Shown one piece after another: positions 7,610 through 14,242 of a stretch of 17,566 nucleotides of DNA (position 1 is its first letter; each line of letters begins with the position of its first letter). The stretch comes from Desulfobacteraceae bacterium. GTDB lineage: Bacteria; Desulfobacterota; Desulfobacteria; Desulfobacterales; Desulfobacteraceae. The notes beneath the pieces are model-generated. The model saw only the letters and a list, made by a program, of their open reading frames with translations, had not been told where the DNA came from and did no database searches. Made by a program: the position numbers and the translations under genes. The stretch lies in assembly GCA_003354055.1 (NCBI GenBank), contig PIVQ01000080.1:1-17566 (forward strand), written 5' to 3'.

Positions 7610-7640
7610 TATTTTCTAAATACCCCAAGCCGCAGGCAGA
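7591..7640 (+). promoter_or_regulatory. Antiterminator stem of the aromatic attenuator
   Basis: TCTGCCTG (7591-7598), inside the end of the leader peptide frame, is exactly complementary to CAGGCAGA (7633-7640). The latter overlaps the left arm of the terminator (7627-7637), so the two stems exclude each other. A ribosome stalled on the aromatic codons (7556-7585) leaves TCTGCCTG free; one that reaches the stop codon covers it. This is the logic of trp/phe-type attenuation. Confidence 0.8.
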
Positions 7641-7660
7641 CACCGCCTGCGGCTTTTTTT
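7627..7660 (+). terminator. Rho-independent terminator (attenuator) before DAHP synthase
   Basis: AAGCCGCAGGC (7627-7637) and GCCTGCGGCTT (7645-7655) form an 11-bp GC-rich stem with a seven-base loop, followed by a T-run to 7660. It sits between the leader peptide and the structural gene, so it acts as an attenuator, not as the end of a preceding gene. Confidence 0.92.
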
Positions 7661-7702
7661 ATTTAAAGTTTCAGGCAAAAAAAGACCTGCAAAGGAATTG
7701 CC

Positions 7703-8746
7703 ATGAAACCGACCTATGATGTAAACGTCGAAGAATTCAAACCCCTGACCTCCCCGGCAGTCATCAAGAAAGAACTGCCGGCGAACGAAACCGCAGCCGC
7801 CACTGTTCTAAAGGGCCGTAAAGATGTAGAAAACATTCTTAATGGTGAAGACAAGCGCCTTCTGGTGATTGTCGGCCCCTGCTCCATCCACGATGTCAAT
7901 GCCGCCATGGAATATGCCAGGCAGCTAAAATCCCTTAGAGAAGAAGTCAAAGACAAAATCGAATTGGTCATGCGGGTTTACTTTGAAAAACCCAGAACCA
8001 CGGTGGGATGGAAAGGGCTAATCAATGACCCGTTTCTGGATGCCAGTTATAATGTGGACCAGGGTCTGCGCCGGGCCAGGTCCCTTCTGATTGATATCAA
8101 TGCCATGGGAATTCCCACGGCGACGGAAATCCTGGATCCCATCACCCCACAGTACATTGCCGGCCTTCTGACCTGGGTAGCCATCGGAGCCAGAACCACG
8201 GAATCACAGACCCACAGAGAGATGGCCTCCGGCCTGTCCATGCCTGTGGGATTTAAAAACGGAACTGACGGCAGCCTTACCGCTGCCATCAATGCCATGC
8301 AGGCAGCAGGGGCACCCCAGCATTTCTTAGGTATTGATCCGGACGGCAAATCTGCGGTGGTATCCACCAAAGGAAATCCATACGGCCACGTTGTCCTCAG
8401 AGGCGGCCCCACCCCCAACTACGATCCTGTCTCCGTCGGCAAAGCTCAGGACAAACTCAAGGAAAAAGACCTTATGGATTCTGTCATGATCGATTGCTCC
8501 CATGACAATTCAGGCCAGAAATTCAAGGGCCAGTCCTTTGTATTCAAAAGTGCTGTGGACCAGCGCCTGGACGGCAATGACAAGATCATCGGTTTGATGC
8601 TGGAAAGCAACCTGTTTGAAGGCAACCAGAAGTGCAAGTGTAACGGAGATGCCTGTGACCTGAGATACGGTGTTTCCATCACTGATGAATGCATCTCCTG
8701 GGACACCACCGTAAGCCTGATCCGTTGTGCCTATGATAGGTTATAA
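7703..8746 (+). CDS. 3-deoxy-7-phosphoheptulonate (DAHP) synthase, AroF/G/H type
   Basis: It condenses phosphoenolpyruvate and erythrose 4-phosphate, the first step of the shikimate pathway, in the cytoplasm. The 347 residues match the class I alpha (E. coli AroG-like) enzyme along their length. The metal ligands are present: C60 in GPCSIHD, His in IDCSHDNS, Glu in MLESNLFEGNQ and Asp in SITDE. KPRTTVGWKG and GARTTESQTHREMASG form the substrate site. An unusual Cys-rich segment (CKCNGDACD) lies between the metal-ligand Glu and Asp; E. coli enzymes have no cysteines there as far as I recall. AAGGAA precedes the ATG. Expression appears to be set by the upstream Phe/Tyr attenuator. Which amino acid inhibits the enzyme cannot be told, so no aroF/aroG/aroH symbol is given. 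Confidence 0.95.
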   Translation: MKPTYDVNVEEFKPLTSPAVIKKELPANETAAATVLKGRKDVENILNGEDKRLLVIVGPCSIHDVNAAMEYARQLKSLREEVKDKIELVMRVYFEKPRTTVGWKGLINDPFLDASYNVDQGLRRARSLLIDINAMGIPTATEILDPITPQYIAGLLTWVAIGARTTESQTHREMASGLSMPVGFKNGTDGSLTAAINAMQAAGAPQHFLGIDPDGKSAVVSTKGNPYGHVVLRGGPTPNYDPVSVGKAQDKLKEKDLMDSVMIDCSHDNSGQKFKGQSFVFKSAVDQRLDGNDKIIGLMLESNLFEGNQKCKCNGDACDLRYGVSITDECISWDTTVSLIRCAYDRL

Positions 8747-8770
8747 TTAGAGCCCGTCAACACTAAACGC

Positions 8771-8815
8771 CTACCAGAAGACTGCTTTTCTTCCCGGAAA
8801 GCAGTCTTCTGGTAG
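8771..8815. repeat. 18-bp perfect hairpin downstream of DAHP synthase
   Basis: CTACCAGAAGACTGCTTT (8771-8788) is an exact inverted match to AAAGCAGTCTTCTGGTAG (8798-8815) with a nine-base loop. It starts 24 bases after the stop codon. No T-run follows on either strand, so it is a strong 3'-end stem or processing stop more than a canonical intrinsic terminator. It probably ends or protects the DAHP synthase mRNA. Confidence 0.75.
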
Positions 8816-8974
8816 CGGCGGGTCTCGGTAATGCATCCTTCCCGTTGCAACCGCGATACCAGGTCGCTCTTTCGCGTCCCTTCCAAAATCATCCGTTTTC
8901 ACTCCACCCTCTCTGAAACCAATTTTCTCTTTAATTTCAGGCGCCTAATATTTTAATTTTTTAAATTTATCAGC

Positions 8975-8990
8975 TGGCACAGGCTTTGCT
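8975..8990 (+). promoter_or_regulatory. Sigma-54 promoter of the ORP-like operon
   Basis: TGGCACAGGCTTTGCT fits the sigma-54 consensus TGGCACRNNNNTTGCW at every defined position, with GG (-24) and GC (-12) ten bases apart. The expected start is near 9001, about 60 bases before the ATG at 9063. Transcription would need an enhancer-binding activator, and none is encoded in this window. From 8816 to 8970 no clear enhancer palindrome was found; that stretch is pyrimidine-rich and then AT-rich. Confidence 0.88.
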
Positions 8991-9062
8991 CTTCTTTAGA
9001 TCCCGGAAACCATAAAAAACTGATTTCCCGATGATATTGAATTTAATGATGTGGAGACCAAG

Positions 9063-9449
9063 ATGAAACGAGCTGTGTTCGTAAGCAGGGATAAAGATCA
9101 ATTTGTTGAAGTTGAGCAGATGCTGACCAGGAAAGAAGTGAATATTGAGTGGACCGGAACCGGAAAAGATCTGTTATCCCTGCTTTCGGATGCCCCTAAA
9201 AACTATGGGATTGATTTGGTGATCATGGCGGAAGACCTGCCTGATACCGGTGCCAGATCTCTGGTTGAGGCAGTCATTATCCGGAGTCCGTTTACCCATT
9301 GTGTGGTATCAGGCACCATGGATAAAAATGAATTCCACGATACCTACGAAGGATATGGCGTATTGATGCAATTGCCCGATAGTCCCGCAGAAAAGGATGC
9401 CCTGAAGCTTGCAACCCATCTGGATCAACTGGCCGGGCTGAGTTGCTGA
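9063..9449 (+). CDS. Degenerate receiver-like protein, first gene of the ORP-like operon
   Basis: This is a small protein of 128 residues with a receiver-like alternation of strands and helices (RAVFVSRD, DLVIMAEDLPDTGARSL, THCVVSG, YGVLMQLPDSP). Where a true receiver has its phospho-acceptor Asp (LVIxD), this protein has Ala in LVIMAEDLP. The conserved Lys before Pro is Gln, so phosphorylation is unlikely. I prefer ATG 9063 over GTG 9051 because GGAG at 9053-9056 is well placed for 9063. It precedes the first ATPase by 28 bases and lies behind the sigma-54 promoter. A scaffold or non-phosphorylated signal role is a guess; it could also be an unrelated CheY-like fold. Confidence 0.65.
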   Translation: MKRAVFVSRDKDQFVEVEQMLTRKEVNIEWTGTGKDLLSLLSDAPKNYGIDLVIMAEDLPDTGARSLVEAVIIRSPFTHCVVSGTMDKNEFHDTYEGYGVLMQLPDSPAEKDALKLATHLDQLAGLSC

Positions 9450-9477
9450 TCATGAATCTGCCGGGGAGAATCATCCA

Positions 9478-10395
9478 ATGATTATCAGCATTGCCAGCGG
9501 AAAAGGCGGAACCGGAAAAACCACCGTGGCCACAAACCTCAGTGCCAGCCTTGGGGCAGACCTGACGCTTCTGGACTGTGATGTAGAAGAACCCAATGCC
9601 CACCTCTTTTTGAATCCTGAATTAACGGAAAAAGATAATGTAAATGCCCCGGTACCGAAGGTAGATGAAACCCTTTGCACCTATTGCAAAAAATGCAGGA
9701 CCATCTGCCGGTTTGGCGCCATTGCCGTTATGGGTCAAAAAATTATTACCTTCCCGGAACTCTGCCATTCCTGCGGGGGATGCACGCTGGTCTGCCCTGA
9801 AAATGCCATCACGGAAACTGACAGGTTTATAGGTCAGGTGGAAACCGGCACATTATCCCAATTGGCCCAATTATCTAAACGCTCAGGGGCCGGGTTTGCC
9901 CGGGGGATTCTGGACATCGGCCAGGTCATGGCACCTCCGGTGATCAGACAGGTCAGGACCCATGAAAAACCGGATGGGCTGACAATCATAGATGCCCCTC
10001 CAGGTACCTCCTGTCCCGTAATTTCTGCCATGAAGGGGACGGACGTGGTGGTTCTGGTCACGGAACCCACTCCGTTCGGGCTTCATGACCTGGTCCTGGC
10101 GGTTGAAGCGGTAAAACTTTTGGGCATCCCCCATGGTCTTGTGATCAACAGGGCCGGGATAGGCAATGACGAGGTCAAAAATTACGCAGCCAGGGAAGGA
10201 CTGCCCATCCTAATGGAAATTCCATTTGATAGAAGAATCGCCATGGCCTATTCCAAAGGAGAGCTTCTGGTTCATGCCCTGCCGGAGTATAAGGAAAAGT
10301 TTCTATCCCTCTATCAGGATATCACAGCCCTGGCCGACCAAGAGACTCTGAAAAGAACCGTGACTGAGCCAATGATGCGGAGGGTTGCCCAATGA
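9478..10395 (+). CDS. MinD-family P-loop ATPase with inserted 2x[4Fe-4S] domain (first copy)
   Basis: This is a deviant-Walker ATPase of 305 residues. P-loop GKGGTGKTT lies at 8-16, LLDCDVEEPN near 31-40 and Walker B region IIDAPPGTSCPV near 168-179. A ferredoxin domain is inserted after the first strands. Cysteines at 67, 70, 73, 77 and 96, 99, 102, 106 form two C-x2-C-x2-C-x3-C cluster motifs. GGGGAG lies before the ATG. Tandem pairs of such ATPases next to NifX-like genes are a feature of the orange-protein (ORP) gene set of sulfate reducers, where they belong to a complex linked to cell division. In this context I infer an ATP-driven metal-cluster assembly or positioning role. It overlaps the second copy by four bases (ATGA), implying coupled translation. 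Confidence 0.9.
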   Translation: MIISIASGKGGTGKTTVATNLSASLGADLTLLDCDVEEPNAHLFLNPELTEKDNVNAPVPKVDETLCTYCKKCRTICRFGAIAVMGQKIITFPELCHSCGGCTLVCPENAITETDRFIGQVETGTLSQLAQLSKRSGAGFARGILDIGQVMAPPVIRQVRTHEKPDGLTIIDAPPGTSCPVISAMKGTDVVVLVTEPTPFGLHDLVLAVEAVKLLGIPHGLVINRAGIGNDEVKNYAAREGLPILMEIPFDRRIAMAYSKGELLVHALPEYKEKFLSLYQDITALADQETLKRTVTEPMMRRVAQ

Positions 10396-11291
10396 AAGAA
10401 CTGGTAATTTTAAGTGGTAAGGGCGGCACGGGGAAAACCAGCCTGACAGCGGCATTTGCGGGGCTATCCTCAAATATGATGCTCTGTGATGCAGATGTGG
10501 ACGCGGCTGACCTTCATCTGATCATGACCCCGGAGATCCTTGAAGCCCATGATTTTATCGGCGGTAATGAGGCTGTCATTGATCCGTACAGATGCTCAGG
10601 ATGCGGCCAGTGCATTGAGGTCTGCCGGTTCAATGCCGTGACAAAAGCCCAGTCAACAGACAGCTTTCTCGTCGATCCTATTGACTGTGAAGGGTGCGGA
10701 GTTTGCGTGGACCTCTGCCCTGAGCAGGCCATTGACTTCCCCAGGAAGACCTGCGGCCAGTGGTTTTTTTCCCATACCCGATTCGGGGATATGGTCCATG
10801 CCCGCCTGGGTATTGCAGAAGAAAATTCGGGCCGCCTTGTGGCGCTTGTCCGTGAAGAGGCCAGAAAACGGGTCGCGGCAGATCATATAGATCTCCTGCT
10901 GACAGACGGTCCTCCGGGTATCGGCTGCCCAGTCATTGCCTCAATGGGCCAGGCCAATGCCATTCTCATTGTTGCTGAACCCACAGTATCCGGCATCCAC
11001 GATATGGAACGGGTCGCCACTCTTTCAGCCCACTTTAAAATCCCGGCCATGGTCTGCATCAATAAATATGATCTGAACCCGGACCAGGCCCGGGCCATTG
11101 AAGTTATTGCCAGGAACAAACAATTGGATTTAGTGGGTATGATTCCCTTTGACCCGGCATTTACCCAGGCCATGATCCAGGGAAAATCCATTGTGGAAAC
11201 CCATGGAGACTCACCTGCGGGAAAGGCAGTCAAGGATATATGGCAAAAGGTAATGGATAACGGGTCTATGAAAAAAGACCGACTTTGCTGA
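10392..11291 (+). CDS. MinD-family P-loop ATPase with inserted 2x[4Fe-4S] domain (second copy)
   Basis: This is a diverged paralogue of the preceding gene, 299 residues. P-loop SGKGGTGKTS lies near 8-17, DADVDAADLH at 33-42 and the Walker B region LLTDGPPGIGCPV follows the insertion. Cluster cysteines are at 68, 71, 74, 78 and 99, 102, 105, 109. An extra cysteine (TCGQWFF) follows the ferredoxin part. Its start ATG overlaps the stop of the first copy, so the two are probably made in equal amounts and may form a heterodimer. That pairing is inferred from gene order. The function is as for its partner: an ORP-type or NifX-type cluster ATPase. The exact client is unknown, but the two NifX-family genes just downstream are the obvious candidates. 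Confidence 0.9.
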   Translation: MKELVILSGKGGTGKTSLTAAFAGLSSNMMLCDADVDAADLHLIMTPEILEAHDFIGGNEAVIDPYRCSGCGQCIEVCRFNAVTKAQSTDSFLVDPIDCEGCGVCVDLCPEQAIDFPRKTCGQWFFSHTRFGDMVHARLGIAEENSGRLVALVREEARKRVAADHIDLLLTDGPPGIGCPVIASMGQANAILIVAEPTVSGIHDMERVATLSAHFKIPAMVCINKYDLNPDQARAIEVIARNKQLDLVGMIPFDPAFTQAMIQGKSIVETHGDSPAGKAVKDIWQKVMDNGSMKKDRLC

Positions 11292-11318
11292 ACAGATGAA
11301 ATAAAAATCATGTGAACA

Positions 11319-11337
11319 GCCGACGGATACAGTCGGC
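11319..11337 (+). repeat. Small intercistronic hairpin
   Basis: GCCGAC (11319-11324) and GTCGGC (11332-11337) form a six-base-pair stem with a seven-base loop, in the 84-base gap between the second ATPase and the first NifX-family gene. No T-run follows. It may mark an mRNA processing or stability site separating expression of the ATPases from the small proteins. Confidence 0.45.
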
Positions 11338-11375
11338 GGATATAAAACAAATACAACAAAACGGAGTATATAAAA

Positions 11376-11759
11376 ATGGAAAACGGTAGAATTGCCATTC
11401 CCTCCAACGGAGAAGGGGGACTTAGCGGCACCCGGTCCGGTCATTTCGGACATTGCGACGTATTTACCTTTGTGGATGTCAAAGACGGAAAAATTGAAAA
11501 TGTCTCCACTCTGGCCAACCAGGAACATGTCCAGGGCGGCTGCATGGTCCCGGTGAATTTGCTGGCTAAAAACCGGGTAAACGCCCTGATCGTGGGCGGT
11601 ATCGGAATGCGCCCCCTCATGGGCTTCCGGCAGGTGGGTATTGATGTATACCACGATGATCAGCGCCCGGAAATCGAACCGGTTGTCATGGATCTCATCC
11701 AGGGAAATCTTACCGAAATCCGCAATGACCAGGTCTGTGGAGGCGGTGGCGCCCATTAA
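11376..11759 (+). CDS. NifB/NifX-family (dinitrogenase FeMo-cofactor-type) protein
   Basis: This is a 127-residue soluble protein of the NifX/orange-protein superfamily, whose members bind Mo- or Fe-containing sulfide clusters. Family landmarks are an N-terminal RIAIPSNGEGGL, SGHFGHCDVFTFVDV, QGGCMVPVNLL, and ALIVGGIGMRPLMGF. The C-terminal GGGGAH tail with a single Cys (VCGGGG) may add a ligand. GGAG (11363-11366) is its ribosome site. It sits downstream of two ferredoxin-MinD ATPases behind a sigma-54 promoter. By analogy with the ORP system it could carry the metal cluster handled by those ATPases. No nif structural genes are visible, so a nitrogenase role is not implied. Confidence 0.85.
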   Translation: MENGRIAIPSNGEGGLSGTRSGHFGHCDVFTFVDVKDGKIENVSTLANQEHVQGGCMVPVNLLAKNRVNALIVGGIGMRPLMGFRQVGIDVYHDDQRPEIEPVVMDLIQGNLTEIRNDQVCGGGGAH

Positions 11760-11780
11760 TTTTTACACAGGATATGAAAA

Positions 11781-12140
11781 ATGAAAATCGCCGTAACATC
11801 AAAGGGAAAAGATCTGGATGCCCTTGTAGATCCCAGGTTTGGCAGGGCAGCCTACATCATTGTGGTGGACACAGACACCCTTGACTTTGATCTCATTGAT
11901 AATGAAGAGAATAAAAACGCCTTTAAAGGCGCCGGTATTCAAGCCGCAGCAGCCATCTGCGACAAAGGAGCCCGGGTTCTTCTCACGGGGTTCTGCGGGC
12001 CCAATGCATTTAAAGCCCTGTCTGCGGCAAATGTCCGGGTGGTCAATGATGCCGAAGGATCTGTCCGGGATGTAATCCGGAACTTTAAGGACGAAAAACT
12101 CAAGTTTGCCACAGAGGCCAATACCCAGGGACATTGGTAA
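11781..12140 (+). CDS. NifX/orange-protein-like cluster-binding protein
   Basis: This is a second member of the same superfamily, 119 residues and clearly diverged from its neighbour. It begins MKIAVTSKGKDLDALVDPRFGRAAYIIVVD, a start typical of orange-protein-like sequences (the PRFGRA segment). It continues with GAGIQAAAAICDKGARVLLTGFCGPNAFKAL. Cysteines are few (two), which fits a fold where the cluster is held largely by electrostatics. Whether this is ORP itself, with its Mo-Cu-sulfide cluster, cannot be decided by eye. The gap to the preceding gene is 21 bases with CAGGA as ribosome site. It is the last gene of the operon; the structured gap from 12162 follows. Confidence 0.84.
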   Translation: MKIAVTSKGKDLDALVDPRFGRAAYIIVVDTDTLDFDLIDNEENKNAFKGAGIQAAAAICDKGARVLLTGFCGPNAFKALSAANVRVVNDAEGSVRDVIRNFKDEKLKFATEANTQGHW

Positions 12141-12161
12141 TCCTGTCCTAAGGATCGGCTC

Positions 12162-12259
12162 CAAAATTACTTGATCTTTTGTTTTCAAAATACCCAGTCT
12201 TATAAGGGGTTTTGGAAACAAGTTTCTGCCCTTCAGGGTATTTAGATCAAGTTATTTTG
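12162..12259. repeat. Two-tier inverted repeat (first) after the ORP-like operon
   Basis: CAAAATTACTTGATCT (12162-12177) pairs with AGATCAAGTTATTTTG (12244-12259) over 16 positions with one mismatch. Directly inside on the right, GGGTATTT (12236-12243) pairs with AAATACCC (12188-12195), leaving a ten-base bulge on the left only. Inside that, AAGGG and CCCTT can pair as well. No T-run follows, so it is not an ordinary terminator. It may be a structured RNA end, a protein site or a relic of a small mobile element. Confidence 0.65.
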
Positions 12260-12276
12260 TAACGATTCCTGAATTT

Positions 12277-12362
12277 GATAAAGCCCTGTTCTGGTGGCAC
12301 CTTTTTACCCCTATATACCCCCCGTCTCATTAAAAAAGGTGTCATCTGCACAGGGCTTTATC
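12277..12362. repeat. Two-tier inverted repeat (second), symmetric
   Basis: GATAAAGCCCTGT (12277-12289) pairs perfectly with ACAGGGCTTTATC (12350-12362). After a symmetric five-base internal loop (tctgg opposite tctgc), TGGCACCTTTTT (12295-12306) pairs with AAAAAGGTGTCA (12333-12344), with one G-T. The 26-base terminal loop is C-rich. The whole is a stem of about 25 bp, 18 bases after the first structure and 33 bases before the -35 of the next gene. No T-run flanks it on either strand. Confidence 0.7.
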
Positions 12363-12395
12363 CGCTGGGCTTAACCATTGGCTCATTTCCGTTTA

Positions 12396-12425
12396 TTGAC
12401 ACTGTTTCAGCGCCTGTGGTACAAG
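12396..12425 (+). promoter_or_regulatory. Promoter of the PocR-domain gene
   Basis: A perfect -35 TTGACA (12396-12401) is followed after 18 bases by TACAAG (12420-12425), four of six to the -10 consensus. A leader of about 40 bases contains AAGGA at 12456-12460 before the ATG at 12471. The two large inverted repeats lie upstream of it and so would not be in this transcript. Confidence 0.5.
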
Positions 12426-12470
12426 AGCACTTATCCTGTCACGGTTAATACAAACAAGGAAAAACATTAA

Positions 12471-12977
12471 ATGGAACTCACCGATATCTGCCCCCTGTCC
12501 AGATGGGAAACTCTGGAAAACGACATCTTTGAAAAGTTCAGCTTCCAGGGCTCTGTATTCAACCCTGCCGGCATCAGGATTACCCAGGTAAAAAACTGGA
12601 GCAACAAACTCTGTCCGGCCATCAAGGCCACGGAAAAAGGCCAGAGTTATATTTGCTCAGTCGCCCATATGAACATGACCGCCATTGCCAAAAATACCCG
12701 GAAAAGCATGGAAGAAGAGTGTGATGCCGGATTTACCAAAATCGTGGTTCCTATTTACCTCAAAGATGAATTTCTTGGGGTAGCCGGCGGCTGCGGACTG
12801 GTTGCAGAAGATGGAGAGGCAGATACCTTTGCCGTTACCAAAATCGCAGAAATGGAAGAAGCCCAGGTAGAAGATCTGGCACGGGACCTACCCACCATAT
12901 CCTCTGAAAAACTGGCCGAGGCCAGAAACTTTATCCAGGATCAGATCGCACAGATTCTTGACGATCACAAAAAATAA
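12471..12977 (+). CDS. Stand-alone PocR-type ligand-binding domain protein
   Basis: This is a 168-residue protein that consists almost wholly of a PocR sensory domain. It shows LCPAIKATEKG and QSYICSVAHMNMTAIA, the EECDAGFTKIVVPIYLKDEFLGVAGGCGLV core and a C-terminal helical stretch. Such domains bind small molecules and usually sit in front of AraC helix-turn-helix or kinase modules; here no output domain is attached. The conserved cysteines (in LCPA, YICS, EECDAG and GGCG) might bind a metal or be redox-active. It has its own promoter and is followed after two bases by an RNA methyltransferase gene. It may act in trans on a partner encoded elsewhere. Assignment is by motif recall. Confidence 0.75.
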   Translation: MELTDICPLSRWETLENDIFEKFSFQGSVFNPAGIRITQVKNWSNKLCPAIKATEKGQSYICSVAHMNMTAIAKNTRKSMEEECDAGFTKIVVPIYLKDEFLGVAGGCGLVAEDGEADTFAVTKIAEMEEAQVEDLARDLPTISSEKLAEARNFIQDQIAQILDDHKK

Positions 12978-12979
12978 GG

Positions 12980-14242
12980 ATGGATCTCATCAAAAAAGCA
13001 TCAAAACCTTCAGCCTTTGACAAGCGTATCAAACGCAGGGTATCCGGACGAGACCATGATTTTTTTGCGGTCTGCCCGCCCGGCCTGAGAGGTATCTGCC
13101 ATAAAGAATTAATCGCTCTGCCGGACCGTCTTACAAAAGACCGGATTACACCAACCACACCGGAAATCAAAGAGCTCACCCCTCTGCCCGGCGGCATCCG
13201 ATTTGTTGCACGCCTTGACACGGCTTGCCTTGCCAATGTTTTCCTGGGCAGTCCCACACGAATCCTCATGCGGATAGGAGGCTTTAAGGCAGAAAATTTT
13301 TCAAGTCTTGAACACCATATCAAAGCCATTGACTGGGAGTTGTTTCTGCCGAGCAATCTTGAAAATAAGCACCTGAATATTCAGGTCACCGCCCGGAAGT
13401 CCAGACTCTACCATTCTGATGCCATTGCGGAACGGGTCCGTCCCCTGATTCTGAACCATTTAAAATATGTTCGGGATCATTTGCCCAATCACCCCGAGGA
13501 TTCAACTGTGCCCAGTCCCTCACAAACCCTGATGATCCGGGCCGAGGAGGACCGGTTTAAAATCTCTCTGGATATGTCAGGCGCCTCCCTGTACAAACGG
13601 GGGATTAAACAACGGGTTGTCCAGGCACCGCTGAGGGAAACCCTGGCCTATGCCATTTTAAAAAATATGAACCTGTCCTGTGACGATACCCTGGTAGATC
13701 CCATGTGCGGATCCGGAACCTTTTCCCTTGAGACTGCCATGCTCCAGGCTGCCGTCCCCCCTGGCCTGTTCAGGCAATTTGCCTTTGAGGCCTGGCCCGG
13801 ATTCCGGGAAAAAGGATTCAGCCATGCCAAAAAAAAGATACAGGACAGTATAACGCCTGTGGCATCGCCCCGCATCTTTGCCTCGGACCTGGACACTGCC
13901 GCAATTAAAAATTTAAAGAGTACCCTTTCGATCCATCCGATTTTCGAATCGATATCTGCAAACAACCTTGATTTTTTCGATGTTCGCCCCCCGGATGTCC
14001 CGGACGGGAAAGGGGTAGTGGTTCTGAACCCGCCCTATGGCAAAAGATTGGGGAAAGGCATGGATAAAGCAAAATTTTTTAAAGCGATCGGAAAAAAACT
14101 CTCCAAAGATTTCAAAGGATGGCGGGCCGGCATCATCTATCCTGAAAAAGACCTGGGCCACGACCTCGGACTGAACCTTCGGCCCATGACCTTTTTCCAC
14201 GGCGGTTTGGATCTATATGCGGGAATCGGTATTATAAAATGA
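12980..14242 (+). CDS. THUMP-domain rRNA/RNA guanine-N2-type methyltransferase (RlmL N-half family)
   Basis: This is a 420-residue SAM-dependent RNA methyltransferase resembling the N-terminal half of E. coli RlmL (23S rRNA m2G). A THUMP-like N-terminal region at about 28-200 ends in ISLDMSGASLYKRGIKQR. The catalytic domain carries VDPMCGSGTFSLE (motif I, 239-251), a central IFASDLD and the catalytic NPPYG at 350-354. The bifunctional RlmK half is absent, as in many bacteria. The start overlaps the end of a short AAGG, only two bases after the PocR gene stop, so translation is probably coupled. The last four bases overlap the next start (ATGA). The exact target nucleotide is not readable from the sequence. 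Confidence 0.9.
   Translation: MDLIKKASKPSAFDKRIKRRVSGRDHDFFAVCPPGLRGICHKELIALPDRLTKDRITPTTPEIKELTPLPGGIRFVARLDTACLANVFLGSPTRILMRIGGFKAENFSSLEHHIKAIDWELFLPSNLENKHLNIQVTARKSRLYHSDAIAERVRPLILNHLKYVRDHLPNHPEDSTVPSPSQTLMIRAEEDRFKISLDMSGASLYKRGIKQRVVQAPLRETLAYAILKNMNLSCDDTLVDPMCGSGTFSLETAMLQAAVPPGLFRQFAFEAWPGFREKGFSHAKKKIQDSITPVASPRIFASDLDTAAIKNLKSTLSIHPIFESISANNLDFFDVRPPDVPDGKGVVVLNPPYGKRLGKGMDKAKFFKAIGKKLSKDFKGWRAGIIYPEKDLGHDLGLNLRPMTFFHGGLDLYAGIGIIK

Noticed and set aside
11376..12140. Nitrogenase cofactor genes (nif cluster)
   Set aside because: NifX-like proteins are present but there are no nifHDK, nifB or nifEN genes; the ATPase neighbours fit the orange-protein set better.
12277..12362. 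Intrinsic terminator in either direction
   Set aside because: No T-run follows the stem on the plus strand or on the minus strand.
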